Shown here piece after piece: positions 49,498-60,862 of a DNA stretch of 64,000 nt. The DNA is from Juglans regia. Its lineage: Eukaryota; Streptophyta; Magnoliopsida; Fagales; Juglandaceae. Made by a program: the position numbers and the translations under genes. The DNA lies in assembly GCF_001411555.2 (NCBI RefSeq), contig NC_049912.1, positions 29,985,514 to 30,049,513 on the forward strand. Reading direction: 5' to 3'. Under the pieces are notes generated by a model. That model saw only the letters and a program-made list of their open reading frames with translations, was not told the origin of the DNA and did no database searches. Within the stretch, counting starts at the first letter, position 1. Each line of letters starts with the position of its first letter.

Positions 49498-50761
49498 ATG
49501 GCAGACGCAGCACCAGGATCCTCCACAACTTCGAGGGTTGTTCTTCTGATACTGAGAGTATTCAGTTTTGTTCTCCTGTTAATATCACTCATAGTCCTTG
49601 CAGTCAATTCAGGAACCATGGAATCGGATGTTGGAACTTTGAAAATACACTTCAATGATGTTTATGCCTACAGGTTATACGTAATTCCTGAAAATGTTGC
49701 TCTTATTATTGCTATTATTCTTTAACTTATTCTTTTGTATATGCATGTATGATCTCTTGTCAAATGTCATTATTCTATTAAAGTCTTGTTGTTATTGACA
49801 TTTAAGTACCTTCTGATCAATTCATGGTATTACAGTCATAAGTACTCTTTTTAATTTCTTTGAGGGTGTATATAATGTATTTGTCATTAAGTTTTTTCAA
49901 CCCTGATATCCATTGTAGACAAGTCTTAATCATGCATGATTTCTATTTTGAGCATTGCACGTCGGCCACCATTTTAATTGCTTTCGTCGAAATTCAACGC
50001 ACACGTAGGCTAAGGTTTAGACGAGTGAAAATTGAATTAGGCCCAGAATTCTCTGCCTCTCTCTCTCTCTCTCTCCCCCCCTATTTCGCATGAAACCTTT
50101 TTATAAATTGCAGGTACATGCTTGCTGCGATTGTCATTGGATTTGCATATTCCCTCATGCAACTTGCATTCTCAGTTTTCCGCCTTCTAATGGCAAACGG
50201 TTGTCTTGGCGGGGATTGTGGCGTTTTACTCGACTTCTATGGTGATAAGGTATGTAATTATCATTATATTAATAAATGATTTCTTTTATTATTATTATAA
50301 CTTTTGTTTATGGTTGTAATAATATATGAGTAATGTTACAATTATTTAAAAAAAAAATAGGTTTATTATTAAAATTTAAATTTTTTTACGTAAATCTCAT
50401 ATTTACCCACATTCTTTAAAAATAATTGACGTTTATGCATTGTTACAAATATCATTTCTCTTTCATTCGTGGGTTGCTTGGGATTGGAGCCCAAGTTTGG
50501 TCCTGAATTAAATCCACATAATTAAATTCTTTTTTTTTTTCCTTTTTATCATAGGTTGTATCGTACGTATTAGCCACAGGTGCAGCTGCAGGATTCGGAG
50601 TAACAACGGATTTGAAAAGAGTGTTTGAAATAGCTGGTTTAGATTTTGGTGACAAATTTTACCAAATGGCAAATGCATCAGCCAGCCTCCTTTTTCTTGC
50701 CTTTGTGTGCACGGCTATATGTTCGGTTCTCTCTTCCTATGCACTTCCCAAGAAATTTTGA
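49498..50761 (+). CDS. CASP-like membrane protein (CASPL4D type), downstream copy
   Basis: Three exons, 49498-49673, 50114-50249 and 50555-50761, give 172 aa. It shares intron phases and landmarks with the upstream copy: TM1 VVLLILRVFSFVLLLISLIV with the family Arg, exon junction in DVYAYR|YM, TM2 VIGFAYSLMQLAFSVFRLL, loop LLDFYGDK, TM3 VSYVLATGAAAGFG and TM4 SLLFLAFVCTAICSVLSS, ending ALPKKF. The first loop and the segment before LLDFYGDK (ANGCLGGDCGV) differ from the neighbour and add two cysteines. The tandem, same-strand layout shows local duplication. The function would be a plasma-membrane four-helix scaffold; tissue is not inferable from sequence. Translation start is the first in-frame ATG. 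Confidence 0.92.
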
Positions 50762-50989
50762 TTGTTGTGGAAAAGAAAATAATACTCCAAGCAGCTGCTT
50801 GTTTGATTTCGATTATTTGTAATTCTCTCTACATATCTCTCTGTACGTCTCCTTAGTTTCGAAGCATATGCATATTTGTAATTTTCTTTTGACGATCAAG
50901 TTCGCACCCCATGTTGTTCCTCTAAGTTATTGACAGGCAAATATTCATCATATTTAATAAGATCCTTAAATTCATCAATCACCATCTCC

Positions 50990-51250
50990 TCTGTGCAAGA
51001 GGCGTGAAAATTATAATTAAACACTCTGAAATGTACGACCGCCCTTTAATCCTTGACGGACTATATGGGATACTTGTCCTGTGGGCGCACCACATGCACT
51101 CTGATAGGACAGTACCACGAAGATGAAACTTTACACCATCAATGTCTAGCTCATTCTTCAGATCGCGACAGCAAGGGTGCAAATCCACGTCGTACTCTTT
51201 GTAATGGTAAACAAAACCTTGAACACATTTTTGGCATGCATTAATAGAGT
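50990..51250 (-). pseudogene. DC1 zinc-finger gene fragment
   Basis: The minus-strand frame contains CQKCVQGFVYHYKEYDVDLH, then PCCRDL, VKFHLRGTVLSECMWC, colinear with residues of the intact DC1 protein at 60863-61624 (CDACGKDVLGFVYQC, HDLHPCCMKL, VKLHLSDMVSSKCQKC). Only one to one-and-a-half DC1 repeats remain. No upstream repeats or start region precede it, and after the last conserved Cys the similarity fades. It lies between the CASP-like gene and Hsp70. I read it as a relic of a duplicated DC1 gene; a spliced exon of an unseen gene is possible. Confidence 0.6.
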
Positions 51251-51442
51251 AAGTACTTGTACCTGAAAGGATAGTCATTTACATAGAAAATAAATATACA
51301 CAGAAAGAATCAAGCAATAAATTCCTTGGCAATATATGGTTCCAACTTAAGAGTCCTTGACTTTGGTGGAACTGCATGACTTGTGATGTTGGTCTGTGCA
51401 GCAGCGGATTCATCAGTGGCATCCATAATATTCGTAATATAG

Positions 51443-53996
51443 TCATGCCTTTTCTTCCTTGTAGATCGACTCAAGCCCTACACGCCTTTCCTCATAATCT
51501 TCTACCTCTGCAAGGTGGGTTTCATCTAGCCACTTAATGACCTCGTCGATACTAGATTTAACCCTCTTCTTACTTCTGCGGGAAAGCTTGGCACCAATCT
51601 CTTTAGAATTGATAGTGTTTCGCATGTCGTAGACATATTTCTCCAAGGCTACCCTTGCATTAACCTTCTTCCTGTACTCATCATCTTCAACCTTGTATTT
51701 CTTTGCATTCTCCACCATCCTATTAATCTCTTCGGTGGAGAGTCTCGCCTTGTCATTGGTGATAGTGGTCCTACAACTGGCGCCAGTGCTCTTTTCCATA
51801 GCAGAAACATTCAAGATACCATTAGCATCAATTTCAAAGCATATTTTGAGTTTAGCAACTCCTCTAGGTAATGCAGGAATGCCAGAAAGAATTAATTGTC
51901 CCAAGTAATTGTTATCCGCAGCTCTAGCTCTTTCACCCTCGTAAACACGGAGTCGAACAGAAGTTTGATTGTTGTCGGTGGTGTAATTATGTTCCATCTT
52001 GGTGGGAATGGTGGTATTCCTTGGAATCACAACAGACATCTTACCTTCACGACCAACCAACACTCCTAGAGACAGAGGGGTGACATCCAAGAGCAAAATA
52101 TCTTGAACATTCGTATTTCCAATCCCACTCAAATGTGCAGCTAGAACAGTAGCTCCATACGCCACTGCTTCATCTTGGTTAATGCCCTTGTTAAGCTCCT
52201 TCCCATTAAAGAACTCCTGCAACATTTCCTGCAGTTTGGGGATTCTGGAAGAACCACCTACAAGAACGACATCATGAACTACACTCTTGTCCATCTTAGC
52301 ATCAGCCAAACACTTGTCCACAAGTTCAATAGAATTCTTGAAGAAATCCATATTGAGTTCTGAAAATTTGGCACGGGTTATAGTTGAGAAGAAATCGATA
52401 CCATTATACAAAGAATCAACTTCAATGGTAGTCTCAATTGCAGAAGAAAGAATCCTCTTTGCTCTCTCACAAGCTGTTCTCAACCTCCTTAGAGCTCGGG
52501 CGTTTCCACTGATGTCTTCCATGTTTTGCCTTTTAAACAATTGAACACAATGTTCTACCATTCTGCTGTCAAAATCCTCACCTCCAAGGTGTGTATCTCC
52601 AGCAACGGCCTTAACAATTAAAGTACGCTCCTCAATGGTAAGCAGTGAGACATCTGCAGTACCACCCCCCAAATCAAAGATCAACACATTTCTCTTACCA
52701 CTGCCACCCGCCCTGTCAAGACCGTAAGCAATGGCTGCAGCCGTGGGTTCATTGATTATCCGCAAGACATTAAGGCCCGCGATGCCGCCAGCATCATTTG
52801 TTGCCTTACGCTGTGCGTCATTGAAGTAGGCGGGGACAGTAACAACTGCGTTCTTTACAGTCGTGCCCAAGTATGCCTCAGCGATCTCACGCATCTTTTT
52901 TAGAACCATAGATGAGATTTCCTCCGCAGAAAAGTGTTGTTCTTCACCCTTATAAGTGACCACGATTATAGGCTTGTCATCCGGACTTTCAATGACCTTG
53001 AATGGCCAAAGTTTGGCATCACTTTGAACTAAGGGATCACTGAATCTCCTACCGATCAATCGCTTTGCGTCTGTAAGAAGATGCAACATTTATTAGATAT
53101 CATAATTTTTTAGTTGACATGATTTTTTTTCCTAAATTGGTAAATGTTATCGTGGCATAAGACAATATGAGGTTTGACAATGATTTTATTTTTTTAGTGT
53201 GTAGTTAGTAAACCATCTGATAAATACAAAAGAGATAAAATTTTCAATTGACACATGCAGTTTCTGTCAAAAAAATTCATTGATTTTTATACAAGTAGTT
53301 ACAGCCACAAAAATATCGTATGAAAATAAAATCACAAATTGATATGATTTAATATAATTTATTATACCCATTTTACAATAAAAAAAATTTAATTTATAAT
53401 CAATATTTTACAACATCAAACCAAATCAGTTTAATTTTATAAAATTATTTTGTAACTAAAACATTTATTTGAACTTATTAATACCGGTATTTTAAGATCC
53501 AAAACTTAATTAATATGAAGATGAATAAACTAATAACTACAATTACTGAGTTCACAAGAGACCTTTAACATTCGTGGAGAACTTGGAATGGAGTTAAGCT
53601 GCCATGATCAATTTTCCAAATAGCCTTTTTTCTTTTTTCTTTTTTCTTTTCAATAATCTACCATGAGTATAGACTAGTTCAAGTAAAAGAGTACTCATAA
53701 TTTTTTATTTTAAACTTCAAATGTTGAACTCCTGAAAAGAAGAAAGAACGACATGATTGAAGAAGAGATACTGAGAGATTACCAAAGACGGAGTTGGAGG
53801 GGTTCCTGGCAACCTGATTCTTGGCGGCATCACCTACCAAGCGCTCTTTTTCAGTGAAGGCGACATAAGATGGCGTCGTCCTGTTGCCCTGATCATTTAC
53901 TATTATCTCTACTCGATTATGTTGCCACACTCCCACGCACGAATACGTCGTCCCCAGATCGATCCCTATTGCCAGGCCCTCTCCTTCGCTCGACAT
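51443..53996 (-). CDS. HSP70: Divergent cytosolic-type Hsp70 lacking the EEVD tail
   Basis: ATP-dependent chaperone. Exons 53996-53783 and 53070-51443 join in phase 1 at the position used by other cytosolic Hsp70 genes ([13 protein letters not shown]), giving 613 aa. The nucleotide-binding domain has [14 protein letters not shown] (residues 11-24), [35 protein letters not shown], and [12 protein letters not shown] with Ala210 where the family has Phe. The substrate domain is degenerate in places ([20 protein letters not shown] where others read QVFST-DNQ-GV-I-VY). The protein stops at ESIYKEEKA, before the Gly-rich region and EEVD that recruit TPR co-chaperones such as HOP and CHIP. A naturally short Arabidopsis Hsp70 (HSP70-18, about 617 aa by memory) gives precedent. 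A family B MITE lies in the intron (53320-53465). Likely expressed, given an intact 1.6 kb exon; client range is unknown. Confidence 0.9.
53320..53465. mobile_element. Family B MITE inside the Hsp70 intron
   Basis: GAAAATAAAATCACAAATTG then ATATGATTTAATATAATTTA on the left and AACCAAATCAGTTTAATTTT on the right repeat the family B order more loosely than the other copies. It lies wholly within the intron 53071-53782. Confidence 0.4.
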
Positions 53997-54019
53997 TCTG
54001 ACGATCGGATCAACGATCT

Positions 54020-54220
54020 CGAAGTAATGAAAGGTTGAAGTCGGTATTTATGTATTATTTGTTTTCTTGCTCGCGAAGTAGACGACCTTTAGAAGAAATT
54101 GCTTTTTCTCTCATCATTACCTCTTGCTTTTATATTCCCCCACCTTACCTCTTGCTTTTATTCCCCCCTTTCTCAAAGTAATGAAAGGTTGAAGACGGTC
54201 TTTAATGCTGTATCATTATT
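54020..54220. repeat. Tandem duplication (period about 155 bp) in the Hsp70 promoter/leader
   Basis: AAGTAATGAAAGGTTGAAG(T/A)CGGT(A/C)TTTA with a following TATTATTTG/TCATTATTTGG occurs at 54023 and at 54177. Between them TTACCTCTTGCTTTTAT with a C-rich end is itself repeated at about 54117 and 54146. The putative TATA box sits inside this duplicated block. Confidence 0.75.
54128..54134 (-). promoter_or_regulatory. Putative TATA box of Hsp70
   Basis: The minus strand reads GGAATATAAAAGCAAGAGG about 130 nt upstream of the ATG, a good TATAAAA core that implies a leader of roughly 100 nt. No perfect three-unit heat-shock element was found nearby by eye. Confidence 0.55.
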
Positions 54221-56458
54221 TGGGGAGACTTTTGAATCTTGATTACACTACTAAAATTTCGAATAATTTTCAAATGCCAAACGTGTCCCACGATTATTTG
54301 AAAACGATTCTTATCTTTTTCTCTTGAGTTAGCCAGCCGAGGGTGTATCCGACAAATTCTCTCCTTTAAATATTTAAAAAAAAAAAATTCACAATAGATA
54401 TTTTCTTAAACGTCAAGTAAAAAGAAAAAAATACCTGTGGCACAAAAAGAAATTCCTTTTCTGTTATGGACTTATGGCTCGAAGAAAAAGAACTAACATC
54501 AACCACTGTTTGAGATCATTTAAAATACTTCGTACTAAAAGTGATTAAAAACACTCCATAATAAAATTAACTTTCCATTCATTTTAAATTTCATTTTTAT
54601 TTCCTTCCCCCATCGCCTATATCGCCCAAGGCCTCCCACCTCTCGCCATTCTCGAGCGTCGACTGTTGAGGTGGTAGCGACTATCGAGATGGCGACAATC
54701 GAGAGTCTGGTAATGTGCAGATTTGGCCGTGAGGGAGAGAGGATATGCAAGAGAGTGAGCATTTGAAGGAAAGAGAAACGGTCGGTGTAGACTGAGGAAT
54801 GAGGGTATGGCCGAGGGATGGACGTCTGGCGAGCTCGTGGGTGGTGACGCAAGGCTGTAGGTGGCGGAATGTGAACTGCGACGTGAGTGCGTGGGGTTGG
54901 GCTACGGGCATGCATGCAGAGTAGTTACGGACCTTGGGCTGGGGGAGAAGGACGGGCTCGGTGGTGGTGGTTGGTGGTTGCGGTGGGAGGCTGAATTGAC
55001 GATAGTGACAACATATCTGGACTGCGACTAGGACACAAGTGAGAAGAGAGAAACGGAAAGGAGAGGGAAAAACGGGTGAGAAGAAATAAGCGATTTTTAA
55101 GAAAAAAAAAAAAGTGACATGTTACGTATGCTACAGATCGGTCCTGAATAGTGGCCGATCCATAGCACAGCTCGCTCGAAATATCGAAGACACTAGATTT
55201 GTTGTTTTTCCTTGAATGATTAAAAATTAAAATTCTTAAGTTTTTAATACTTTTATAAAATTTTAATATATCTTTATGGAGTCCCAGGGGATGAATTTTG
55301 GTGATTACATGTGTTTGTATTAATTAGCAGGCTACAGTTGCAGATCTGCAGGAGGTGATTCATCGGCGAAGCAAGGCCCTTCTTGTTGGACTTTTTTATG
55401 CAAGCCTTTTAGCTTGAACGACTAATTTTGCTTTGTTATTCAGTTAGTTTGCATTTGGATAATGTGTATTTTCAGATATTCTGTAACTAATATTGAAAAT
55501 GTAATTATAAAATATTAAATAGTAAAAAAATATAAATAATAATAAAATATTCTATTATAAGAGATATTTTCCGTACACAAACTAGATCGTGTTACCTTCC
55601 ACTCGTGAGTCTTGGGACTGATTTTATTGTCGATTTGAGAAAAACACATAATTTCTTTATTTTGTAAAGGTGTTAATTTCATATAGAAACTCTCTTTTTC
55701 CTGACAGAGCTTCTCGCCCCCTTCTCTCCGTCCACCAAATCCCTCTTCAAACTATAAGTTTGTCTTATATGAAATTATTTCTTTCACCATTTCAGACTGT
55801 TATCGTTCTCTCATCATTTTCGTTCCAATCACCAAATTCCTGTTCTCTTTCTCTCACCATTTTTGCTTCTGCCACCATTTCTCTTTCTCTCACCATTTAA
55901 GATCTAAAGTCATGGAGATTCTAAAGAATCGCGAGTTTGAGTTTTTCTTACCCTTTGCCTTGTGGGTAAGCTTCAAATCTCATGCTCTGTGATGCGTAAA
56001 GTGTTTCATATGCCATTTCTACTGGTAGGTCTGATAGTTGGAGGTGCTTTCAAACGATTCAAGGCAATTTTATGAGATGTGATATATATTTAAATCGTTG
56101 TTATTGGGTTTTTAACTTCTTATTGATGCCTCGAGTCTATAATACTAGAAGTTAATTTTTTGTTGTATTTAGATTAGATTTAAGTTTAGACGTAGGTTTT
56201 GTGATATCTTAAGTTTCCATCGTCGATCGACTGTGTACTCGTAAATTTAATATCTTTCAAAATTTGTAGTGGGAGATTACTTTTTTTCTTTTTCTAATTA
56301 ACTTTTATTAAAAAAAAAAAAAGAAAATAATTCTTCGTTTGATATCCATGCATGGCCAAGAGGTGGAAGCTTTCCTCCTTTCCCATTAACCAGCATTTTA
56401 TTATTATATAGATAGTATTTGGATTACCATTAATCTATATGCATTTTGGGCTGCTATT

Positions 56459-56644
56459 AAGTTTGTGTTTGAATGTTAAAGTGAATTGAGTTGAGATGAT
56501 AAAATATTGTTAGAATATTATTTTTAAATATTATTATTATTTTGAGATTTGAAAAAGTTGAATTGTTTATTATATTTTATATTGGAATTTAAAAAAATTG
56601 TAATGATGAGTTAAGATGAGTTTGAGATCCAAACGAAGCCTTAG
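56459..56644 (+). mobile_element. Family A MITE (best-preserved copy)
   Basis: Starts GTTTGTGTTTGAATGTTAAA, then GTGAATTGAGTTGAGATGAT. Ends GAGTTTGAGATCCAAACGAA + GCC. The ends are imperfect inverted repeats, and the core TATTATTATTATTTTGAGAT followed by TTGAAAAAGTTGAATTGTTT is shared with 36526 and, in reverse, with 57328. Confidence 0.7.
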
Positions 56645-57327
56645 AAGTAGTTGGCTAAAATTAGAGATAAAAATAAATTATATAAAAAATAAAAATTTAT
56701 TATTATATAGATAGTATGTGAATAATTTAATATAAAAATTAATTTTGAATGAAATAATCAAATACAAAATTATGTGATATTATATAAATTCTGACTTTGC
56801 GCATAAACCAATGCCAACGGTACGACGTCGTCTTCATTCCTTTAAAATCGTCGCAGCAAGAATTCGAGAGATGATTCCTTCTTCCTAAAGCTAATGTCCG
56901 AAGCGCAACCTTCCTAGAAATAACTTATTAAATACATATTTAATTGTTGAACAACTCTGCGAACAATTCTCAGGAGGCTTATAGTGAGTTAAATGATATA
57001 AGTGGAGATAAAAATTAAAAATTAAATAAAATATTATTTTTTAGGATTATTATTATTTTAAAATTTTAAAAAATTAAATATTTATTATATTTTATATAAA
57101 AATTAAAAAAAATTTTAATGATAAAAATTATAAAATTAGATGAGATAAAACACTTATTTTATCCGTCAAGACACCGAGACTTATTGAACGTTTTTTTGAC
57201 AAAGTCAATTTCATATACCATTGAAAGTGTGTGCTGTGAATTCATGCAATTAGCTGAATAGAAAAATCTTGATAATTACATTGCAATTTCTTTCCATCTT
57301 ATTTTTCTTTCTTTGGGGATGTATCAC

Positions 57328-57478
57328 GGCTTCGTTTGGTTCCTCAAATACTCTCAACTCATCTCAACTCATCATTACAATTTTTTCAAATCTCAAAATA
57401 ATAATAATATTAAAAAATAATATTCTAACAATATTTTATCATCTCAACTCAACTCACTTCAACATCCAAACACAACCG
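57328..57478 (-). mobile_element. Family A MITE, inverted copy
   Basis: Starts GGCTTCGTTTGGTTCCTCAA, then ACTCATCTCAACTCATCATT. Ends CACTTCAACATCCAAACACA. It is the reverse complement of 56459-56644 with a shorter core (AATCTCAAAATAATAATAAT). Confidence 0.7.
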
Positions 57479-57749
57479 TAGTCTTTATATTGAGAAGTTA
57501 ATTTTCTGATACCATAGGAATCAGAAATTATCTAAAAATATTTTAGTTACCAAACAGGCCATGAGCTACAGAAAAAAGTTAAAACTCAAACATCCCGAAG
57601 ATAAGGATAAAAAATTAAAAGCAAAAGATTTTCGTTTATTCGTAGTCATCGATAAATCAAGACTCTCCTCAACAATCTAATAAGGTCATTCAAACTATTA
57701 ATGTTGTTATCTTCTTTAGCAAGTAATAGAGAAATCTAGTACGACAAAA

Positions 57750-57975
57750 AGGATTTAAGATGACATTTCATGTACAGCCATTGTAATTTTTATCTTCTTT
57801 CTTTTTATCTTATAAACAAACATATTTAGTAGGACACCCCACTCAGAATAGTTACTGGACATGAAGGTTTTCATGTACAGCAATTGAACATCCAAACGAG
57901 CAAGAAAATCAGCATGACCTGCATTACACTCCCTGAAAACATGCCGAACCACAATTTGTCAATGTGCATTCTATA
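57750..57975 (-). mobile_element. LINE RNase H relic
   Basis: The minus-strand frame has VRHVFRECNAGHADFLARLD, the C-terminal part of the RNase H-like domain found in plant LINEs and close to the VIHIYRECNNVAHFLAKF stretch in the 34.8 kb element. Only this short piece remains, and I found no target-site duplication. Confidence 0.6.
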
Positions 57976-60610
57976 TATCGTTCGATCTATTTTTAAAATG
58001 ATATTTTTTATGTTACTTAATTTTATTTCAATCTACTTTTTTAAATGCATACCGATAAACATCATCTTTAGTACTCATGTCCTTGTATAACATTATAATT
58101 ACCAGTCTCGAATATATAAATAACATATGCAAAAGTTGTATATATGACTCTCATAAATGAAAGAAATTCTCATAGTTAACAAAACAAGATATATAAAAGA
58201 GCAAAATATAACTATTGAAGATTTTAGTGAAACCAAAAAATACAATTAGATAGAATGACATACATAACCGTGAGATTCTCAAAATTAAATAAGCCTGTTT
58301 GAATAAAAAAAAATATACGAAAAAATATAGTAATTAAATAAAAATATTTTCTTAGATAAAAGAACAAAATACCACACCATTAATAGATCTGAAAAAAAGT
58401 AGATAAAATAAATAAATAATATTTTATTATTCTAGAGAGTTATATCTAATATAATGTATGCTTGATAAGTTTGATAGCTAAAATGAAAAAAGTGACGTAT
58501 TTTAGTTAAAATTTATCTAAAATTTTGACTACACCAATGGAATGTGAATGCTCTAATATTACACCTCTGGCCGCCTGCTGCGTGTGCTGACCAAGAAATG
58601 GTCGTACTTAAGTATAGCTCACGCAGAAGACATTTTCTACGTACGCGGGTCCGACTTGGAAGCTTCTTTGGAGATGGAAATGGAATTTTATTGGGACATC
58701 ACTTCAGAAACGGAGTCCCATTTTGGCTGAGGAAGAGAAGTAAGAAATTAAGGCAGATTCAGGAATCCAATCCCTTATGTCATGTAAATTTTCATTAAAA
58801 TAGTTAATTAAAAATCACTTTTTACCTATTTTAGTTAATAACTTTTTAATTACACTTAGATATTTAACCCTTTATTTTATTCTTTTATATTCTTTTAATA
58901 TATTTTCAATAAATGTAAAGAAAGTTCATAACAGAATTAATTAGGAGAAAATATTTAAGGATTGTTTAGTTATTTCACGATCAGCTTTGATGGAGAGAAT
59001 GCCGTAAGACATGGGCACTGAAGCAGAGTCTAGCTGTTCGACTAACCCGTTTACTTGCTCATGAAGTAGAGATCACTCGAGGGAGACCAATTCAAATGAT
59101 AAAGACGCAAGCTTCTGCAAATTTATTAGGAATCTTCGTACGAACTCTTATTTTATTTTATTGTTTAATAATGATATCCACATAATATAATTTTATAACA
59201 TATTTCATAATATATTATAAAATTTACAAAACTATCACTCTTTTTAAAATATTATTGTATAAAATATTATAAAAAATAATTTATATTTATCATTTTTTAA
59301 AGGAGGGGATATTGATATAGTCTAGATGCACAATGGATCCAAGCTTGGTACGGCTCACAAGTAATAGAGAAATCTAGTAGACTAGTACCACAAAAACGAC
59401 TACGTCCGTTTGGATTAGATAGAGATGAGTTGATATGTATTGAGATAGTTCGGTCTACGGATGCATTGATGGGAGGAAGCTTTGATTTGATTGCCTTTCT
59501 CAACTTGGTAGGGCTCGCGTAAATTTATGCCATCAATGTTAATAAATTGTATTTGGATTGAAAATTAACGTTTGGATGTTCATCTCATTTTAAATTTTAA
59601 TATTAATTCAATATAAATATATTTAATTGAGTTTTTTATTTAATTATTACAATTATTTCAAATTTTTAAATAAAATATAAAAAATAATTTAATATTTTCA
59701 AATCTCTAAATAAAAATTATATTCTAATAAAAATTTAATTTTATAATATTTTAATTTAAATCTCTCTATACCTTTCTTTTAAAATTTTATAAGATATTTT
59801 AATTCAAAATATTTTAATATTATTTATAAATTTATTTATCCGATCTCAACATCTAGTTGTATACAATGGTCATGATTTCCATTGGGACTGAGTCAAATCA
59901 CATTGGTTTGGAAAGTTGTCGCAGTACATTAATTACCTGACGCAGTATAAGTGGATGAATATAAGAAAGGAAAAACTTTTCCTACCGAGTACTGTATATT
60001 ATTAGGAAGGAATAGAATACTATCTTATTACTATTTATTTATTATTTATAATTTATTTGAAACTTTTTATTATTTTATCATTTTCTTTTAAGTATTTTTT
60101 TAACATTATGAATCATTAAAAAAATTAAAAAATTATATAATTTTATTAATACTCACGTCCTTAATTATTAAATAAAAAAATTAATAAATAAATAGTATTC
60201 TTATCATTTTTTATATTATTTTGTGCGTGTATATATATGCATTGCTGGGCTTTGAATCTGAATGCAGTTGTATCGATGTCGATGTATGCACAAATAAGAT
60301 CACTTCTGGCTAAATGAAGGGAACAAAAAACTGACCGTACAAAAAACTAATAACGATTTATTACGAATTATTTATAATAAAAACAAATAATTAATTATGA
60401 CGAAAATTAATTTATTTTAATAAAAAAATATCATTTTCATTAAAATAACTTGTCTCAAATCAAACTTTTATTTTCTTCTAAACCAGGACTTAGTCATAAA
60501 CACGCAACGTGGCTTTTACGCGAAAGTGATCGAGTGAAGTTGTTTGTAAGAGAGCTAGGGAACCCAAAAGATTAATCTTGGACTTGGAGGAAAGCTAGTT
60601 TGGGGTTTCT

Positions 60611-60616
<6 letters not shown>

Positions 60617-60646
<30 letters not shown>
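60617..60646. repeat. (CT)n microsatellite
   Basis: About 30 bp of CT dinucleotides downstream of the DC1 gene, between CTCC and ATGTGTC. Confidence 0.9.
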
Positions 60647-60648
<2 letters not shown>

Positions 60649-60862
60649 GTGTCATGTATACACACATATATATAATTACTAATTACCGATTACGAAAGTG
60701 ATCATGCACGATGAGTAATTTCGGAGATAAAAGTACCATGTACAAATAATCATATGAACATACACATGTAGTACACCATTTCAATTATTGGTATTTACAA
60801 AAAAAACATAAATATACATATAATATATCACATGAAATCACCATCTTATTTCACAAAATAGA

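Larger units (their letters stand above)
54221..60862. other. Repeat-rich region between Hsp70 and the DC1 gene
   Basis: No protein gene is supported. It contains a GC-richer island (about 54600-55080), family A MITEs in opposite orientations (56459-56644 and 57328-57478) with a weaker copy between (56990-57165), a LINE RNase H relic (57750-57975), further worn family A-like matter near 59400-59850, and a (CT)n tract (60617-60646). Long frames in the GC-rich island show no domain. Confidence 0.5.

Noticed and set aside
54535..54915. 126-codon minus-strand frame
   Set aside because: It lies in a GC-rich repeat-like island, overlaps another frame on the same strand and shows no recognisable domain or splice partners.
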